NCBI GenBank assembly: GCA_029990205.1
Contig: JAPEKQ010000001.1
Location: 214,226-278,225 of the forward strand
Reading direction: 5' to 3'
Origin: a bacterium
Lineage (GTDB): Bacteria > Joyebacterota > Joyebacteria > Joyebacterales > Joyebacteraceae
DNA length: 64,000 nt
The position numbers were made by a program, and so were the translations under genes. How positions within the stretch are numbered: position 1 is the stretch's first letter; each line of letters starts with the position of its first letter. Positions 54,001 through 62,470 of the stretch are shown here, piece after piece. The notes under the pieces were generated by a model, which was given only the letters and a program-made list of their open reading frames with translations, did not search any database and was not told where the DNA came from.

Positions 54001-55099
54001 AGTAGATGTTCTCATTCGCGAAGTGGTTCTGAGTGTGGGGCTCGACGGGGTCGACGATCCCGTATTCGTCAGACCAGCCGTCCTCCGCGAGCGCGAAGAA
54101 CACGACGCCGTCACCGGCATCGAAGCTCCCATCACCGCCATCATCAACAAGGATGGTGCACTCCTGCATCCAGTCGGGCCGGTCGGCATCGAATGCCTCC
54201 GGAAGAGACAGGCCGCCGCCGGTGAAGACGCGGAAGGTCGCCGGGTCGATGACCGAAGCGACGGCGCCGGCTCCCTCGATGTCACCGTACGCGACGCGGT
54301 GGAAACCGCGCTCGGTGATGCGCAGGCGGATCCAGTTCTCGGATGTGGAGTAGTAGTCGTCGCGGCTCGCCCTGTCGGTCAGAGGACCGGAACGCAGCCA
54401 CGGTCTCGCGCTCTCAGCGTTGAGGAGCGTCGCGTCGAGCTGGCGCTCCCGACTCTGCCTCACGCGCGTCCGTGTGCCGGCCTCTCCGCGTGAGGGCCGC
54501 ACCCCGCGGAAACGGAGCACGACGTCGAGCGTCTCGTGGATCAGGAGCTCACCGGTCGACGCCTCGAAGCGGCACGGGTAGAGCTCGACGGTGACCGTCC
54601 GCTGCGGCCCCAGCCATCGAGGCGCGCTCACGCGCGCCGGACGCTCGGGCCAGATTCCTGATGATGCGTACAGAGACGATTCGACGCGCGAGTAGCGAGA
54701 GAGTTCTTCCTCCCCGACGTCGACAACGCCCGGAGCCGGTATCACGCGGATACCGCCCGTTCGGCGCGTCCCCGCGGCCGTGACATCGAGTTCAACGGCT
54801 TCGCAGTCAGGCACGCCGAGCACGGCCCGGACGCACGGCAACTCAGGCATCCCCGGCTCGCCTGTCGTGCCGGCGCCTGGAAGTGCGATGATCGAATACT
54901 CGACCCCGTCGACGACGAACGTCGAGACGGTCGGGTCGCCCGCTGCCAGTGTCAGACGGATGCCGCTCTCGTCCGACGAGACGAGTTCCGGAGTGAGCGC
55001 CGACGCCGTTGCGGCAGTGGCGAGCGTGACCGCGACGATGACCGTCAGCAGCGCAGCCCGGTGGAGCGGCAGAAGGGGACATCTCCGCGCGTCGGTCAT
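51053..55099 (-). CDS. C25-family (gingipain/PorU-like) peptidase with FlgD-like C-terminal domain
   Basis: 1348 residues. Signal peptide (LLTVIVAVTLATAATASA); N-terminal beta domains to about 620; C25 caspase-like domain about 630-1010 with catalytic His at about 873 in NYTGHGSE and Cys at about 907 in FFAASCRLNKFD, and the closing VVGDPAIVL; then an Ig-like region and a C-terminal NSPNPFPDGGETGTWLMFQLPG...GVYLYRI domain of the FlgD-like type. Size, family and position beside a PorV homologue match PorU, the type IX sortase. PorU proper usually lacks a cargo-type C-terminus, so this could instead be a gingipain-like cargo. The ATG follows GAGGAGG. Confidence 0.85.
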   Translation of the reverse strand: MTDARRCPLLPLHRAALLTVIVAVTLATAATASALTPELVSSDESGIRLTLAAGDPTVSTFVVDGVEYSIIALPGAGTTGEPGMPELPCVRAVLGVPDCEAVELDVTAAGTRRTGGIRVIPAPGVVDVGEEELSRYSRVESSLYASSGIWPERPARVSAPRWLGPQRTVTVELYPCRFEASTGELLIHETLDVVLRFRGVRPSRGEAGTRTRVRQSRERQLDATLLNAESARPWLRSGPLTDRASRDDYYSTSENWIRLRITERGFHRVAYGDIEGAGAVASVIDPATFRVFTGGGLSLPEAFDADRPDWMQECTILVDDGGDGSFDAGDGVVFFALAEDGWSDEYGIVDPVEPHTQNHFANENIYWLTWEDEGTASGFSAAPLRMAEDDLQNSPTPIHLDAHFARTHFERNIVIKEGRGDNWYWYDMGQSEDWRYFHEELSNVVTDSLGTLRVHVDGNSSTGGVYPDHHVRFLLNDALAFDAEWDAYQPLYFEAGGLSINEGYNTFAVNIPRDIPGVDDEAILIDWFDLMYWQMLETSDDQMAFGSSGKTGVLEFSIDGFSTSDAAAFKIVDQYTVLTIPGVSSRSGETRAVTVTFQDDVADTARYGVVGAGGYLTPVVELDTFVDLRTPTDDEYIIIAHDDLYDESLRLKAHRESDAGGGFDVRLVRISDIYDEFSWGLVDATAIRDYLKFTWETAANPPTHAVLVGDGTVDPRQYSASSLRTYIPVHYTLIGSASANPSYWPTEFWYAGFDAEYQYIPGVALGRLTANSVSELTTMLDKIIEYDTDDAAALWRNTAILVGDDEYTYDDDDEYFHTEQTERISDEILPFAIDREKLFLMEYDKVGNFKPAARAKFLEIWNDGAFLVNYTGHGSEIVMAHESLFYFDDVTLLGNRPGLPLFFAASCRLNKFDRMTVDSLGEALAKSATGGSIISIGSTRDSGASQNALFNRDILSAMFGHQQEDPAAVMDVGLAVQAGFAMAGGYSAWLNDTKFMVVGDPAIVLATPAGSGSLSSDDVDPMMRRDEVELDGTCSGTTADLDGIAVIRVSESADTTGYTLPANGYHVDYSLPGDTVFDGPVTVSNGGFDARFVVSYAADEGPYGRIRAYCYDDDTDGAISMEGVAIQDSVVTTDATGPVITLEFAGGATSVLPGAELTMTVSDESGINTATGGSGAPISLVLDGGDSTDVTSFFVYDVGSYQSGTVHFDLPSLGFGAHTIELAASDNMGNRSTGYLSFEVVSAADFEIRNVANSPNPFPDGGETGTWLMFQLPGPADVRIDIFTVGGRRIQTLDDVPGSAGANQVYWDGLDHVGDELANGVYLYRILAVSESYRGDKAEAIGRAVIMR

Positions 55100-55563
55100 C
55101 GCCCCTCCTCTGATGCGGCGCCCGTGAAGGCGGAGCTCACAGCGCTCCTGTTGATGACACCGACCACGCGGTTGTCGTCGTCGACAACTGGCAGAAGCAC
55201 GTGCTTGTTATTCAGCATGATGGCGGCCACCTTCATCATCGACGTCTCGGGACCGACCGTGTGCGGGTCCACGTGCATGACGTCCTCGGCGAGGAAGAGC
55301 GAGGGCTCGATCTCGGACATCGTCTGCGCCTCGATAGCGCTGAGATCATCGAGGAACGCCAGTTCGTCGAACATCGACAGATAGTGCGGCAGGAAGATAT
55401 TGATGAGCTCCTCGTGTGTCACCACGCCGAGGAGGCGCCCGTCGTCGTCGACGACGGGCACGCCGGTGATCCTGTGCTCCCGCAGGAGCCTCGCGATCTC
55501 GGCGATGTTCGCCGACCGGCCGACCGTGACAACGTCGCGGGTCATGTAGTTGCGCGCCTTCAC
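55096..55563 (-). CDS. Two-CBS-domain protein
   Basis: 155 residues with two CBS motifs (YMTRDVVTVGRSANIAEIARLLREH and DVMHVDPHTVGPETSMMKVAAIMLNNK), separated by a helical insert. CBS pairs bind adenine nucleotides and act as energy sensors. The GTG at 55563 follows GGAGGAG; an internal ATG is possible. Its stop overlaps the C25 peptidase ATG (ATGA) and it is next to the PtsN-like gene, so both may be regulatory. Confidence 0.85.
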   Translation of the reverse strand: MKARNYMTRDVVTVGRSANIAEIARLLREHRITGVPVVDDDGRLLGVVTHEELINIFLPHYLSMFDELAFLDDLSAIEAQTMSEIEPSLFLAEDVMHVDPHTVGPETSMMKVAAIMLNNKHVLLPVVDDDNRVVGVINRSAVSSAFTGAASEEGR

Positions 55564-55596
55564 TCTCGGGATGCTCCTCCGGTTCAACCGGTTCCG

Positions 55597-56055
55597 CTAT
55601 TTGACAGAATCGAAGATCTTCAGCACGTCCGCCACCGACGATGCCTCGAGCAGCGCCGTCCGATTGGCCTCGTCCTTCATGAGGAACGACAGCCGCGCCA
55701 TGAGATTCAGGTAGACTCTCGACGGCTCCTGCTCCTTCGGCGCGCCTATAAGGAAGATCAGTCTGACCGGAGCCCCGTCGAGGGCCCCGTAGTCGACGTC
55801 GCCGCCCGTTCGGGCGAAAGCGAACGTCACGTCCTTCACGGCCTTGCTCTTCGCGTGCGGGAACGCCACACCGTATCCGACACCCGTCGTGACGAGCTCC
55901 TCGCGGTCCAGCACGTCGCGAAGGAGGGTCTCGCCGCTGGTGACCTTCGGCGATGCGGCGAGAAGCGCCACCATGGCCGAGAGGACTTCCGGCTTGCTCC
56001 CGGCCTCCAGATCGAGGTCGATGTAGCGCTTGTCTGTGAACGAACTCAGCTTCAT
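55597..56055 (-). CDS. PTS EIIA (PtsN/fructose type) domain protein
   Basis: 152 residues of the EIIA-Ntr/Fru fold. The phospho-accepting histidine is in GVGYGVAFPHAKS. No sugar permease is nearby, so a regulatory role like that of PtsN is more likely than sugar transport. The ATG follows AGGAGC. Between accA and the CBS gene, spaced by 11 and 33 bases. Confidence 0.88.
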   Translation of the reverse strand: MKLSSFTDKRYIDLDLEAGSKPEVLSAMVALLAASPKVTSGETLLRDVLDREELVTTGVGYGVAFPHAKSKAVKDVTFAFARTGGDVDYGALDGAPVRLIFLIGAPKEQEPSRVYLNLMARLSFLMKDEANRTALLEASSVADVLKIFDSVK

Positions 56056-56066
56056 GTCCGGTGCTC

Positions 56067-57023
56067 CTAGATTTCCCTGTACTTGCCCATCGCCATGAAC
56101 TTCTCGAGGCGACGATCCACAAGCTCCGAGGGCGGGATCGCCTCGAGCTCCGTGAGGTGACGTGCGATGGTCTCTTCAAGTGTCTTCGACGCTCGTACCG
56201 CGTCGCGATGCGCCCCGCCGATCGGCTCGGACACAACCTCGTCGATCACGCCGAGCTCCATCAGATCGGGCGCAGTGACCTTCATCGCCTCCGCGGCCTG
56301 CGGCGCCTTTGCCGCATCGCGGTAGAGGATCGTCGCGCAACCCTCCGGGGAGATGACCGAGTAGATCGAGTACTGCAGCATCAGGATGCGGTCGCCGACG
56401 GCGATACTGAGCGCACCGCCGCTGCCGCCCTCACCGATGACGGCGACAACGATGGGCACAGGCAGGCGCGCCATCTCGAGCAGGTTGAGCGCGATCGCCT
56501 CGGCCTGCCCGCGCTCCTCGGCGCCGATGCCCGGATACGCGCCGGGCGTGTCGACGAATGTGATGATCGGACGGTTGAACCTGGCAGCGAGGTGCATCAA
56601 CCGGAGCGCCTTGCGGTTCCCCTCGGGCTGAGCCATGCCGAAGTTGCGATGGATGTTGTCCTTGGTATCGCGACCCTTCTGGTGACCGATCACGACGACC
56701 TTGCGTCCCGCCCACTGCCCGACCCCGCCCACGATCGCCTTGTCGTCACCGAACCGACGGTCGCCGTGGAGTTCCATGAAGTCGATGCCCATGTGCTTGA
56801 TGTAGTCGAGCGTCGACGGGCGCTTCGGATGCCTCGCGATCTGCGTGATCTGCCAGCGCGAAAGCTTCCCGTAGATCTCCTGGCGGAGTCCCTCGGCCTT
56901 GCTCTCGAGCCGCTTGAGCTCGCGTGCAACATCGATATTCTGGCTGTCAGCGAAGCTCCGCAGCTCATCGATCCTCGTCTCGAGCTCGACGAGCGGCTTC
57001 TCGAATTCCAGCCAACCGACCAT
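56067..57023 (-). CDS. accA: Acetyl-CoA carboxylase carboxyltransferase alpha subunit
   Basis: 318-residue subunit that, with AccD, transfers CO2 from biotin carboxyl carrier protein to acetyl-CoA. Motifs include [11 protein letters not shown] at the start, [48 protein letters not shown] and GGSGGALSI. The ATG at 57023 follows GAGGGG by seven bases. accD is not in the window. Confidence 0.96.
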   Translation of the reverse strand: MVGWLEFEKPLVELETRIDELRSFADSQNIDVARELKRLESKAEGLRQEIYGKLSRWQITQIARHPKRPSTLDYIKHMGIDFMELHGDRRFGDDKAIVGGVGQWAGRKVVVIGHQKGRDTKDNIHRNFGMAQPEGNRKALRLMHLAARFNRPIITFVDTPGAYPGIGAEERGQAEAIALNLLEMARLPVPIVVAVIGEGGSGGALSIAVGDRILMLQYSIYSVISPEGCATILYRDAAKAPQAAEAMKVTAPDLMELGVIDEVVSEPIGGAHRDAVRASKTLEETIARHLTELEAIPPSELVDRRLEKFMAMGKYREI

Positions 57024-57088
57024 GGTGAACCCCCTCACGCGTCCTCGAAGCCCCCGGCGCGGCGCGCCGGAGACGGTCGCCGTGCGCG

Positions 57089-57832
57089 CTAGAAGCTGTC
57101 ATAGAAGACGAAACCGATGGCCCTGCTGTTCAGTTCCGGAGACCCGCTCGGCCCAACGAGGTTCCGGAAGTAGAGGTCGATCTCGATCTGATCCGCGAAG
57201 ACCCACCGGAGTCCGACGTTCAGGTATCCGCTCGAGCCCTCCGGTTCATCGGAATCCCGCTCCAGCCCCCACTCGTACTCGAGGATGGCCGTGAACTCCT
57301 GGGAGAACCGCGCGGTCGCCCCGATGATGACATCGGGCTTGGCCCGGTCCTGGTCGAGCGTCCTCGAGAGCCCGGCGTGGAGCGTGTAGTACTCTGAGAA
57401 CGGCATGGTCTTGGCCGCCGTGATGTAGAACCCCGGCGAGGACTTCTCGTACTCCCCGTCCTCGAGCTGGCGCCCGTACCCCCGCGAGTCAAAGCCGATC
57501 GCCATCTCCGGGATCGCGGTCGCTTCCTCCGCGAAACGGAGCTTCACGTCGAACTCGACGCGGTCATCCCAGACGGGGTCGCCGCTTCCGACGACGTTGC
57601 CCGCGCCGTAGGAGATCCCCACGAGGAGATAGTCGTTGACGCCCACCCCCAGTCCAGCGATGACACCGCCCGCGGGGACGATCCGCATGCCGAGCGAATA
57701 CACACCTCGAGGCATTCCGTAGGCGGTCGGGAAGTCCACGAGCCGGACCGGATAGTCCGACTGTGCCTGACCCGCCGACGGAGCGGCCACCAATAGGACT
57801 GAGAGAGCCGCGACAGCCCAGATCCTCAGCAT
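57089..57832 (-). CDS. Outer-membrane beta-barrel protein, YjbH-like
   Basis: 247 residues with signal peptide ([21 protein letters not shown]). The mature start [39 protein letters not shown] recalls YjbH-type exopolysaccharide-associated barrels; strands alternate to a terminal phenylalanine (FYDSF). Substrate or partner unknown. The ATG at 57832 follows GGAGGG. First gene behind a very strong predicted promoter. Confidence 0.7.
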   Translation of the reverse strand: MLRIWAVAALSVLLVAAPSAGQAQSDYPVRLVDFPTAYGMPRGVYSLGMRIVPAGGVIAGLGVGVNDYLLVGISYGAGNVVGSGDPVWDDRVEFDVKLRFAEEATAIPEMAIGFDSRGYGRQLEDGEYEKSSPGFYITAAKTMPFSEYYTLHAGLSRTLDQDRAKPDVIIGATARFSQEFTAILEYEWGLERDSDEPEGSSGYLNVGLRWVFADQIEIDLYFRNLVGPSGSPELNSRAIGFVFYDSF

Positions 57833-57874
57833 CGAACGGCCCTCCAACTTCGCGAAACATCACGATTTGGAGCG

Positions 57875-57903
57875 AATATAGCAACGGCCCAGAGGGGTGT
57901 CAA
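57875..57903 (-). promoter_or_regulatory. Near-consensus sigma-70 promoter
   Basis: On the minus strand a perfect TTGACA and TATATT are exactly 17 bases apart, with the -35 box touching the stop codon of dnaE. The start would lie near 57868, about 35 bases before the barrel gene, and the transcript could run through accA into the envelope block. Confidence 0.8.
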
Positions 57904-60900
57904 TCAGAAAGCAGGTTCAGGAACTCGCTCGCGCTGCACGGCCCCCACGAGGTGGATGGCGGCCTCTCCGACCAGGGGCTCCAGTTCACTGAGAAGGGCC
58001 GGCGAGGGCTCGATTCGGATCGAGCCGACCCTGATCGTCCGTGCCTCGCCATCACGCGAACGCAGGATAAGCTCCACCGGACAGCGTCCGGGATGACGGA
58101 GAAGCGCGGCCTTGAGGTTCTCGAGCAGGTCGTCGTCGAGACCGGCGGTCGAGAGTTCGATCCGGACGCGCTCGACGAACCGCTGCATCGCCTCCGAGAT
58201 CGGGACGACGGCGTCGACGATGATCTTGGCCATCTCCTCACGCCGCATCGAGACCTTCCCCTCCACGATGACGGCCGCCTCGCGGCTGAGCGCTCCCTGA
58301 TACTGCGCGTAGGAGGTCGAGAACACCACCGCCTCGATCGTCCCGGTGAAGTCCTCGAGCGTGACGAACGCCATCCGCTTGCCCTTCTTGTCGACGGTGG
58401 TCTTGATCTCGGTGATGATCCCGCCCACGCGGACCAGTTCCTTGTGTTCCATCTCGGCGACGCCCTCGACCGACGCGGTGGCGAACGCCTTGAGCTCGCG
58501 CGCGTAGCTCGCCAGAGGGTGCCCGGTCACGTAGAAACCGAGAACGTCCTTCTCCTTCGCGAGCGCCTCGCCGTCGGTCCACGGGTCCGCTTCCGGGAGC
58601 TTCCGTGGCTGGGCGACGGCGTCCTCTCCCCCGCCGCCGAAGAGCGACGTCTGGCCCGAGTCACGCTCGCGCTGCATACGCTGTCCGAGTTCGACGGCGG
58701 CCGGCGCCGCGGCGGACAGCTGCGCGCGGTGTCCGTGGAGGTCATCGAGTGCGCCCGCGTGGGCAAGGCTCTCGAAGACACGCTTGTTGACGAGTCGCAG
58801 GTCGACGCGGGAGGCGAGATCGAAGATGTCCTCGAAGTCGCCGTGCTCGTGCCGCGCCTCGACGATCGACTGGATGGCCGAGCGCCCCACGTTCTTGATC
58901 GCTCCGAGCCCGAACTGGATGTCGTTCCGCGGGGTCGCACGGAAATCGACATGCCCCTCGTTGACGTTCGGCGGGAGCATGGTGATCCCCATCCGCTTGC
59001 ATTCGTTGATGAGGATGACGACACGGTCGGTGTTGTCCATCTCGCTGGTGAGGTTCGCCGCCATGAACTCGGCCGGGTAGTGCGCCTTGAGGTATGCCGT
59101 CCGCACGGCGAGCACCGCGTACGACGCGCTGTGCGCCTTGTTGAATCCGTACTCCGCGAAGTTCGCCATCTGCTCGAAGACGGCCGCGGCCGTCTTCCTC
59201 TCGACGCCGCGAGCCGTCGCGCCCGCAACGAAGTCCGCTTCCTGCTGCGGCATCACCTCCTTGACCTTCTTCCGCATCGCGTTGAGAAGGACGTCCGCCT
59301 GCGCCATCGAGAACCCCGCGAGTGCGCTGGAGACCTGCATCACCTGCTCCTGATACGCGATGACGCCGTGTGTCTCTTCGAGCACCGACTTGAGGTCGTC
59401 GTGGAGGTACTTCACCTTCTGCCTGCCGTGCTTCCGCTTGACGTAGTCGTCGACCATCCCGGACCTGAGCGGGCCCGGTCGGAAGAGCGCGTTGGTCGCG
59501 ATGATGTCCTCGAGGCGCTCGGGACGCATCTTGCGTACGAGGTCGCGCATGCCCGAGGACTCGAGCTGGAAGACTCCGACCGTGTGACCGGTGCCGAGGA
59601 GTTCGAACGTCCCCTCGTCGTCGAGCGGGATGTCCTGGGGCAGGATCGTCTTGCCGTGGTTCTCACGGATCATCGCGAGCGTGTCGTGGATGACGGTCAG
59701 GGTGCGAAGACCGAGAAAGTCGAACTTCAGGAGTCCGATCTTCGCGAGTGATTTCATCGCGTACTGTGTCGTGATCTCATCGCGGTTGGTCTTGAACAGC
59801 GGCGCCCAGTCCGTGATCTTCCCCGGCGCGATGATGACGCCGGCGGCGTGGGTCGATGCGTGCCGGGTCAGCCCCTCGAGCGTCTTCGAGTACTGGATGA
59901 GCTTGCCGTGGAGCTCGTCCGAAGCAGCGAGGGCCTTGAGCTCGGGAACGCGGGCCAGCGCGTCATCGAGCGTGATGTTGAGCTCGCGCGGGATCATCTT
60001 GGCGATGCGGTCGACGTCGCCGTACTGGAACTGGAGCACCCGCCCCACGTCGCGGACCACGGCGCGCGCCTGCATCGTCCCGAACGTGATGACCTGAGCA
60101 ACGGAGTCGCGGCCGTATTTCTGTGTGACGTAGTCGATGATCTCGTCGCGGCGGACGTAGCAGAAGTCGATATCGAAGTCCGGCATGCTCTTTCTCGCCG
60201 GGTTGAGGAACCGCTCGAAGACGAGACCGAACCCGAGCGGTTCGAGCTCCGTGATCCCCAGAGCGTAGCTGACGATGCTCGCCGCGGCCGACCCTCGTCC
60301 GGGCCCGACCGGGATGCCTCGCTCGCGCGCCTCCCGGATGAAATCGTGGACGATGAGGAAGTACCCCGAGAATCCCATCTCATCGATCATAGCGAGCTCT
60401 TTCTTGACCCGCTCATCGACCTCGGGAGTGATCTCCTCGTAGCGCTCGCGGATCCCCTCCCAGGTCAGCGACGCCAGGTAGGCCGCGGCGTCGGCGTGAC
60501 CCTCGGGGATCGGGAACTCGGGCATGTGCACGCTGCCGAAGTCGAGCGACAGATTGCACTTCTCGGCGACCGCGATGGTGTTCTCGTACGCCTCGGGAAT
60601 ATCGGCGAACAGCTCGCGCATCTCGTCCGGAGTCTTGAAGTAGAACTGGTCGTTGGGCATCCTCATCCGGTTCGGCTCGTCGATGACCTTGCCGGTCTGG
60701 ATACAGAGCAGCACGTCGTGTGCAGCCGCGTCCTCGCGATTGAGGTAGTGGCAGTCGTTCGCGGCCACGAGCGGGACGCCGAGCTCGCGCGAGAGCTCGC
60801 GGAAACCGGCGACGACCCGTTCCTCCTCCTCCATGCCGTGTCGATGGACCTCGAGGTAGAGATGCTCGTCGCCGAACACCTCGAGGAGCTCGATGACGGC

Positions 60901-61380
60901 CTCGCGCGCGCCGTCCATGTCGCCCGCGAGCACACGCTGCGCCGGGGCCGAGGCAAGACATGCGGTCGTCGCCAGCAGCCCGTCGCTGTGTTCGCGCAGA
61001 AGCTCCATGTCCAGGCGGGGCTTGTAGTAGAACCCTTCGACGTAGCCCGCCGTCGAGAGCTGCATCAGGTTGTGGTATCCGGTCTCGTTCCGCGCCAGCA
61101 GGACGAGGTGGTTGTACTTCTCGCGCACGCGCCCTTCGGGCCGGTGCGTGTGCCCGCGCCGGTCGACGTACGCCTCCATGCCGATGATCGGCTTGACGCC
61201 GGTCTTCATGGCCTCGGCATAGAACTCGATCGCCCCGAACATCCCGCCGTGGTCGGTGATGGCCACCGCGGGCATCCGGAGCTCGTGGGCCCGCCTGACG
61301 AGCTCCTTGATCTTGAGCGCGCCATCCAGCAGGCTGAATTCCGTGTGATTGTGAATGTGGACGAAGTCAGCGTGCTTCAT
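57904..61380 (-). CDS. dnaE: DNA polymerase III alpha subunit
   Basis: 1158-residue replicative polymerase of the DnaE1 type. PHP domain at the start (FVHIHNHTEFSLLDGALKI, ITDHGGMFG), polymerase core with the catalytic aspartates in MPDFDIDFCY, the GPGRGSAAASIVSYALGI motif, fingers with NKAHSASYAVLA, helix-hairpin-helix, and a C-terminal OB fold (VRVGGIITEIKTTVDKKGKRMAFVTLEDFTG). The PHP histidines look intact, so proofreading by this domain is possible. The ATG overlaps the lipoprotein stop (TGATG). Confidence 0.97.
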   Translation of the reverse strand: MKHADFVHIHNHTEFSLLDGALKIKELVRRAHELRMPAVAITDHGGMFGAIEFYAEAMKTGVKPIIGMEAYVDRRGHTHRPEGRVREKYNHLVLLARNETGYHNLMQLSTAGYVEGFYYKPRLDMELLREHSDGLLATTACLASAPAQRVLAGDMDGAREAVIELLEVFGDEHLYLEVHRHGMEEEERVVAGFRELSRELGVPLVAANDCHYLNREDAAAHDVLLCIQTGKVIDEPNRMRMPNDQFYFKTPDEMRELFADIPEAYENTIAVAEKCNLSLDFGSVHMPEFPIPEGHADAAAYLASLTWEGIRERYEEITPEVDERVKKELAMIDEMGFSGYFLIVHDFIREARERGIPVGPGRGSAAASIVSYALGITELEPLGFGLVFERFLNPARKSMPDFDIDFCYVRRDEIIDYVTQKYGRDSVAQVITFGTMQARAVVRDVGRVLQFQYGDVDRIAKMIPRELNITLDDALARVPELKALAASDELHGKLIQYSKTLEGLTRHASTHAAGVIIAPGKITDWAPLFKTNRDEITTQYAMKSLAKIGLLKFDFLGLRTLTVIHDTLAMIRENHGKTILPQDIPLDDEGTFELLGTGHTVGVFQLESSGMRDLVRKMRPERLEDIIATNALFRPGPLRSGMVDDYVKRKHGRQKVKYLHDDLKSVLEETHGVIAYQEQVMQVSSALAGFSMAQADVLLNAMRKKVKEVMPQQEADFVAGATARGVERKTAAAVFEQMANFAEYGFNKAHSASYAVLAVRTAYLKAHYPAEFMAANLTSEMDNTDRVVILINECKRMGITMLPPNVNEGHVDFRATPRNDIQFGLGAIKNVGRSAIQSIVEARHEHGDFEDIFDLASRVDLRLVNKRVFESLAHAGALDDLHGHRAQLSAAAPAAVELGQRMQRERDSGQTSLFGGGGEDAVAQPRKLPEADPWTDGEALAKEKDVLGFYVTGHPLASYARELKAFATASVEGVAEMEHKELVRVGGIITEIKTTVDKKGKRMAFVTLEDFTGTIEAVVFSTSYAQYQGALSREAAVIVEGKVSMRREEMAKIIVDAVVPISEAMQRFVERVRIELSTAGLDDDLLENLKAALLRHPGRCPVELILRSRDGEARTIRVGSIRIEPSPALLSELEPLVGEAAIHLVGAVQRERVPEPAF

Positions 61381-62066
61381 CAGTCCCTTGCACCTGCACC
61401 CTCAGGGTGAGCGTCGTCGCCGCCGAGCAGCCGGTCGAGGTTCGCGTCAAGCCAGTCGGCGAGCCGTACGAGGTTGTCCCGCCCCTGCTCCTGGAAACCG
61501 TGCCTCATCTCACGGAGTGTCTCGGAGAGGTTGCGCTCCCACGCATCCGCATCGACCGTGGCGCGTACGAACACGGAGCAGACCGCCCCATCGATCGCGT
61601 CGACCTCGCCTTCGGTCCCGACGTCGGGCGGATTCGAGGTCTCCCAGACCTCACCGGTCTCGCACGAGCGGAGATACACGCGTTCGAGCAGTACGCCACT
61701 CTCCATCGTGTCAGGGAAGAGCTCCAGCCCCGTCTCGCGGAAGTCGAGACGGTCGATCGATGTGGTGGCGATACCACTGGCCTTCGGTGAGCCGTTGAAG
61801 ATGTCGGTGAACAGACTTCCCGCTGCCGACGCGATCTGCAGGCGGGCATCGGTACCGGCGGCCTCTACGCCCTCCGCCGCGTTGAGCGCCATGGAACAGC
61901 CGCCGACGAACACGCTGCGTCCGTCCTCTTCGACGGGCACGACGAGTACCCACCCCGGGAGCGTCTGGGACGCGTCCGGGCTGGCGACGGACGTCTGGGC
62001 CTTGGGGCTGCAGCCGGCCAGGAAGGCGGCGGCGAGAAGTGCGGAGACGGTCAGGATCTTGAGCAT
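61380..62066 (-). CDS. Lipoprotein of unknown function upstream of dnaE
   Basis: 228 residues. MLKILTVSALLAAAFLAGCS is a lipoprotein signal (lipobox LAGC). The segment GCSMALNAAEGVEAAGTDARLQIASAAGSLF recalls LPP20-type lipoproteins, weakly. The C-terminus is helical and charged. The ATG at 62066 follows GGAGG; the stop overlaps the dnaE start, so both are made from one message. Confidence 0.75.
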   Translation of the reverse strand: MLKILTVSALLAAAFLAGCSPKAQTSVASPDASQTLPGWVLVVPVEEDGRSVFVGGCSMALNAAEGVEAAGTDARLQIASAAGSLFTDIFNGSPKASGIATTSIDRLDFRETGLELFPDTMESGVLLERVYLRSCETGEVWETSNPPDVGTEGEVDAIDGAVCSVFVRATVDADAWERNLSETLREMRHGFQEQGRDNLVRLADWLDANLDRLLGGDDAHPEGAGARD

Positions 62067-62088
62067 GGAAGTACCTCCTCGTCTCTGC

Positions 62089-62117
62089 ATTATGACACAC
62101 GATGGCGGACCGACCAA
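62089..62117 (-). promoter_or_regulatory. Predicted promoter of the lipoprotein-dnaE unit
   Basis: TTGGTC and CATAAT (five of six) are spaced by 17 bases on the minus strand, just downstream of the rRNA terminator. The start would be near 62082, leaving a leader of about 16 bases. Confidence 0.5.
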
Positions 62118-62139
62118 AGGGCGGTCGCGCTTCGGAGGC

Positions 62140-62176
62140 AAAAAGAGAACCCCCCTCGCCTTTCGGCGAAGGGGGT
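62140..62176 (-). terminator. Rho-independent terminator of the rRNA operon
   Basis: On the minus strand, just after 5S rRNA, a 12-base-pair stem (ACCCCCTTCGCC with GGCGAGGGGGGT, one G-T pair) closed by a GAAA tetraloop is followed by TTCTCTTTTT. Confidence 0.92.
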
Positions 62177-62184
62177 CCGTACGT

Positions 62185-62302
62185 TCCGGCGGCGTCCTAC
62201 TCTCCCGCAAGGTCGCCCGAGCAGTACCATCGGCGCTGGAGGGCTTAACTACTGTGTTCGAAATGGTAACAGGTGTGACCCCTCCGCCATTGCCACCGAA
62301 AC
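62185..62302 (-). rRNA. rrf: 5S ribosomal RNA
   Basis: The reverse complement contains the universal 5S blocks GGAGGGGTCACACCTGTTAC, TCGAACACAGTAGTTAAGCC and GATGGTACTGC, closing with GGGAGAGTAGG. The terminal stem pairs the GGTGGC-type 5' end with GCCGCCGG at the 3' end. Boundaries are good to a few bases. The 168-base spacer to the 23S gene holds no tRNA. Confidence 0.95.
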
Positions 62303-62470
62303 AATGCGCTGCCGCTCTTCACAGCGGCTGAGAAGTGCACCCGGCATGAGGAGAGGCGCGAACCTTCCTCAATCAGTCATTCGCGATCGCATCGCCGACT
62401 AGTACGCCAGGTGCTCATTCCCACGACAATTCAATAGGATCGGGCACTCGAAACATCGTTGTATGCTTAA

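Noticed and set aside
62303..62470. tRNA in the 23S-5S spacer
   Set aside because: No cloverleaf or T-loop (GTTCGA) motif in the correct position was found.
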